DNA from: Phoronis australis | Lineage: Eukaryota; Phoronida; Phoronidae | Direction of reading: 5' to 3' | Assembly (NCBI GenBank): GCA_002633005.1 | Contig: NMRA01000602.1 | Coordinates: 50,689-114,688 of the forward strand | DNA length: 64,000 nt | Part shown: positions 61,847-64,000 of the stretch, one piece after another | Layout of the letters: the number at the start of each line of letters is the position of its first letter | Numbering within the stretch: position 1 is the stretch's first letter | The notes under the pieces: model-generated | The model's input: only the letters and a program-made list of their open reading frames with translations | Databases searched by the model: none | What the model was told of the DNA's origin: nothing | Position numbers and translations under genes: made by a program

Positions 61847-62769
61847 AATCCGTGCATTTTTATCTGTTACCTCATTGGCCAGCGCACAAGTTTGGGAACT
61901 GCATTGCACCTTGGATGTTCTCTGTTGCTATTGCGTGTGATAGAAACCTTATACCCCTGTTATACCTTCAGTTATCCAGATTTGGCCATGGGTCCCTGAT
62001 GTTGGACTCCATCAGATTAAATATTTGTTATGATAATGTTTAGCCGTAAACTCGTGTTATTGTCAGCGTTTTAACTCAGAATGGTGGTGGAGGTCAAATT
62101 GTAGACGAAACCTGCTCGTCAAAAATATTGTTGACAAAAGCTTGTCTCTTTTACGTACCCAGCACAGAAGCAATGGCACAATGCCATATTCATGCACGCC
62201 CCGTTATTAAAAATGACCAGAATCCGGTTTTGCCGGAATTATTATACGGTAGCACAACCACGGAAACACGATAATTGTGATGCGGTATACAATTTACACC
62301 TGATTATCCTCAATAAATTATCATATTCTAAAACAGTTTGCAATCCTGCATTTGACCGCATTCAGGCGGGCAAACCAAACGTCATGCAAGAAAAATTAAG
62401 TCAAAATGACCTTTTTGATTAAAGTGAAATGATTTTCAAGCTCCAGGGGTAGGCCCTCTATATTAAAATTCGAAGCCCTGTCGGAAGACCACCAAAATCG
62501 ACGCCTGATTCATTTTTGCTTGGCCAAAAAGCTAAAGGCACTAGTTTTGCTTTACTCTAAGCAGGTGGAGATAGCAATATCACCATATGGATTTCAGTCT
62601 AACACGGGTAAGGCATCACTCTCCAGTACGATGAGCTCGGTTGCTCGTACATGTACGTTATTTTAACGTGTCGACAGCATTGAGTAGTCTACACCGTCTC
62701 GACTGCATTTCGAGACGGTGAAGGCTCTATAGGACGTTATTCGGGGAATTGTGCCCCACAATGATTAAA

Positions 62770-62814
<45 letters not shown>

Positions 62815-62999
62815 CACACACACACACGCGCGCGGGCGCGTGTGCGCGCACACAGTGTAAAAATTGGACAGTTGCCGATTCGGGCAACTCAACAGACTGC
62901 TAATTTTATGTTTGATTGCAGGGTTATTTGTTTCGGTTGGAAGGAATTAAAGACATCAACGCCCTCCTAATGTGTCTTTCTGTACGAGTTTCGGATGGC
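61847..62999. other. Downstream of cassette 4; no gene recognised
   Basis: Contains the CA/GC-rich microsatellite at 62766-62855. Frames at 61852-62043 and 62192-62422 have no motif. Confidence 0.5.
62766..62855. repeat. (CA)n/(CG)n microsatellite
   Basis: About 90 bases of CA dinucleotides passing into alternating CG/TG dinucleotides. Confidence 0.95.
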
Positions 63000-63125
63000 T
63001 GTCAAGCGTAATTCACTGAGATATTCCCATTAATGACAACAACGGACGTTTCCGTCTTTCAGTAACTTTTATTGTAACTCCCAGAACAACCCACAGATGT
63101 CTCTCTAACATCCCTTTCTCTTTAC
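63000..63125 (-). repeat. Probable 3' LTR start and polypurine tract of a Ty3-type element
   Basis: On the minus strand, AAAGAGAAAGGGA (63111-63123) is a clear polypurine tract, followed at 63110 by TGTTAGAGAGACATCTGTGG, which has the TG start of an LTR. An AATAAA lies about 40 bases in. The far end of the LTR cannot be fixed; it is no further than about 63000. Confidence 0.6.
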
Positions 63126-63379
63126 TCTTTTGAATAAACGACCTAATCAGCTAACGAAAAAAAAAAAACAAAAACATCAAAGCTAAACTACAAATTTCTT
63201 ACGTACAACAAAACAACACATATCTTAAGCAACCGAAGGGTCAAATGGCTTGGTGGGTTTAACTGATCGACCAGAACGAGTTATATAAGGCGTTGGCATG
63301 AGGGTTTGAACGTCTGAACCATGACAAGCCGCCGCCGAGGTTGGCTCCCGTATTTCTGGTTGAACGTAAATCATTTGGC

Positions 63380-64000
63380 TCAACAGGGTGCGAGTGAGCC
63401 TCCTGAATGGGTAAACATTGCCTGGCCACCATTTGGAGACAAACCACGATTGAGTGCTGACTGAATATGTTTCCTATTACGTCTGACCCGGCCTTTAGGA
63501 GTATCAACCATATAAGACCTCGGTGCGGGCATCGAAGCAACCCTACCGTGTGTCCATGAAGTTCCCCGATTTTGTGGAGACGGCTTCGTGTAGACGATGT
63601 CACCCACTTCTAAGTCAGACATATCAGACACAACACCTTTCGTTTTATCGTACTGTACTTTAGCCTTTGTTCGACGATGACTAATCTCAGACTTAACAAT
63701 AGCAGGAGAGACTGCACACGGCAAAAGTTGTTCAGTGGACATGGGTAAACATGTTCAAGTTCTACGACCCAAACACCTCTGAGAGGTCGTGTAAGTGCAA
63801 CCTTCCTGGGGAGTGTTTCTGTACAACATCAAAACAGTATTAAGATCATTTGACTTCTTTAACAGATTTTTCACAACTTTAACTCCCGCCCCAGCTTTAC
63901 CGTTGCCCTGAGGCCAATACGGGAATGAAGTCACATGATCAACGTCATGCTGTTTGCAAAATGTCGTAAAATCATAACTGATGAATCGGGGCCCAATACC
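63380..64000 (-). mobile_element. Ty3-type retrotransposon integrase C-terminal relic, runs off the window
   Basis: From 64000 the minus strand encodes the end of an integrase catalytic core: a GPRF segment, then HVTSFPYWPQGNGKAGAGV. The usual glutamate of the D-D-E triad (in G-N-G-K-x-E) is glycine, and the aspartate expected before GPRF is also changed. A stop and frameshift follow near 63752. The C-terminal part resumes at 63742 with VGDIVYTKP, then WTHGRVASM, then PRSYMVDTPKGRVRRNRKHI, typical of Ty3-type pol ends. The element is dead. The rest lies beyond the window. It is a different element from the one at 51797-53994. Confidence 0.85.

Noticed and set aside
62749-62970. Frame rich in TH and RA repeats
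   Set aside because: Translation of the CA/CG microsatellite.
1-64000. CRISPR arrays, operons or other prokaryotic systems
   Set aside because: No regularly spaced direct repeats with unique spacers, no ribosome-binding sites or compact gene order; exon-intron structure shows a eukaryotic nuclear sequence.

Overview
This is an animal (metazoan) nuclear genomic scaffold. The coding signal comes in short exons bounded by GT/AG sites and kb-scale introns, with no operons. The rest is dense in eukaryotic transposon debris: Penelope-like, Tc1/mariner, Ty3-type LTR, non-LTR, Harbinger-like MITE, tRNA-derived SINE. The repeat mix and the frequent ACATGTA-type words suggest a marine invertebrate, but the species cannot be fixed from the sequence. 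There is a 275-base N gap at 1726-2000. Single-N joins at 4405, 7513, 20463, 23064 and 30481 sit at or between near-identical sequence, as expected when overlapping allelic contig ends are placed in tandem.

The main content is a cluster of WSC-domain (eight-cysteine, CWCG-type) coding units. Eleven exons each encode exactly one WSC domain, and they group into four cassettes in the order A-B-C: cassette 1 on + (9494-14800), cassette 2 on - (27399-25366, A and B only), cassette 3 on - (42578-38205), cassette 4 on + (59234-61846). All exon junctions I can place are phase 1. Exons at the same position in different cassettes resemble each other more than neighbouring exons do, so a three-WSC gene was apparently duplicated as a unit and partly inverted. 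Cassettes 1 and 3 are open through all three exons and end in a stop shortly after the third domain. Cassette 2 has a one-base frameshift in exon A and no visible C exon. Cassette 4 has a one-base frameshift in exon C. No convincing signal-peptide or first exon was found for any cassette, so all four are 5'-incomplete. The products are probably secreted or cell-surface carbohydrate-binding proteins; this is inferred from the WSC family.

Layout: 1-9493 holds transposon relics (Penelope GIY-YIG, Tc1) and two assembly duplications. 9494-14800 is WSC cassette 1. 15285-15376 is a possible THAP-type exon. 17502-23063 is a near-identical repeat pair with a non-LTR 3' end, separated by a MITE-like segment. 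25366-27399 is broken cassette 2. 28691-34549 is a duplicated segment with a 2.3-kb indel. 38205-42578 is cassette 3. 43470-47090 holds a Harbinger-like MITE and two copies of a C-rich-ended inverted-repeat element. 51797-53994 is an internally deleted LTR retrotransposon with a perfect target duplication. 54470-54880 is an RNase H-like relic. 59234-61846 is broken cassette 4. 63000-64000 is the 3' end of a second Ty3-type element running off the window.
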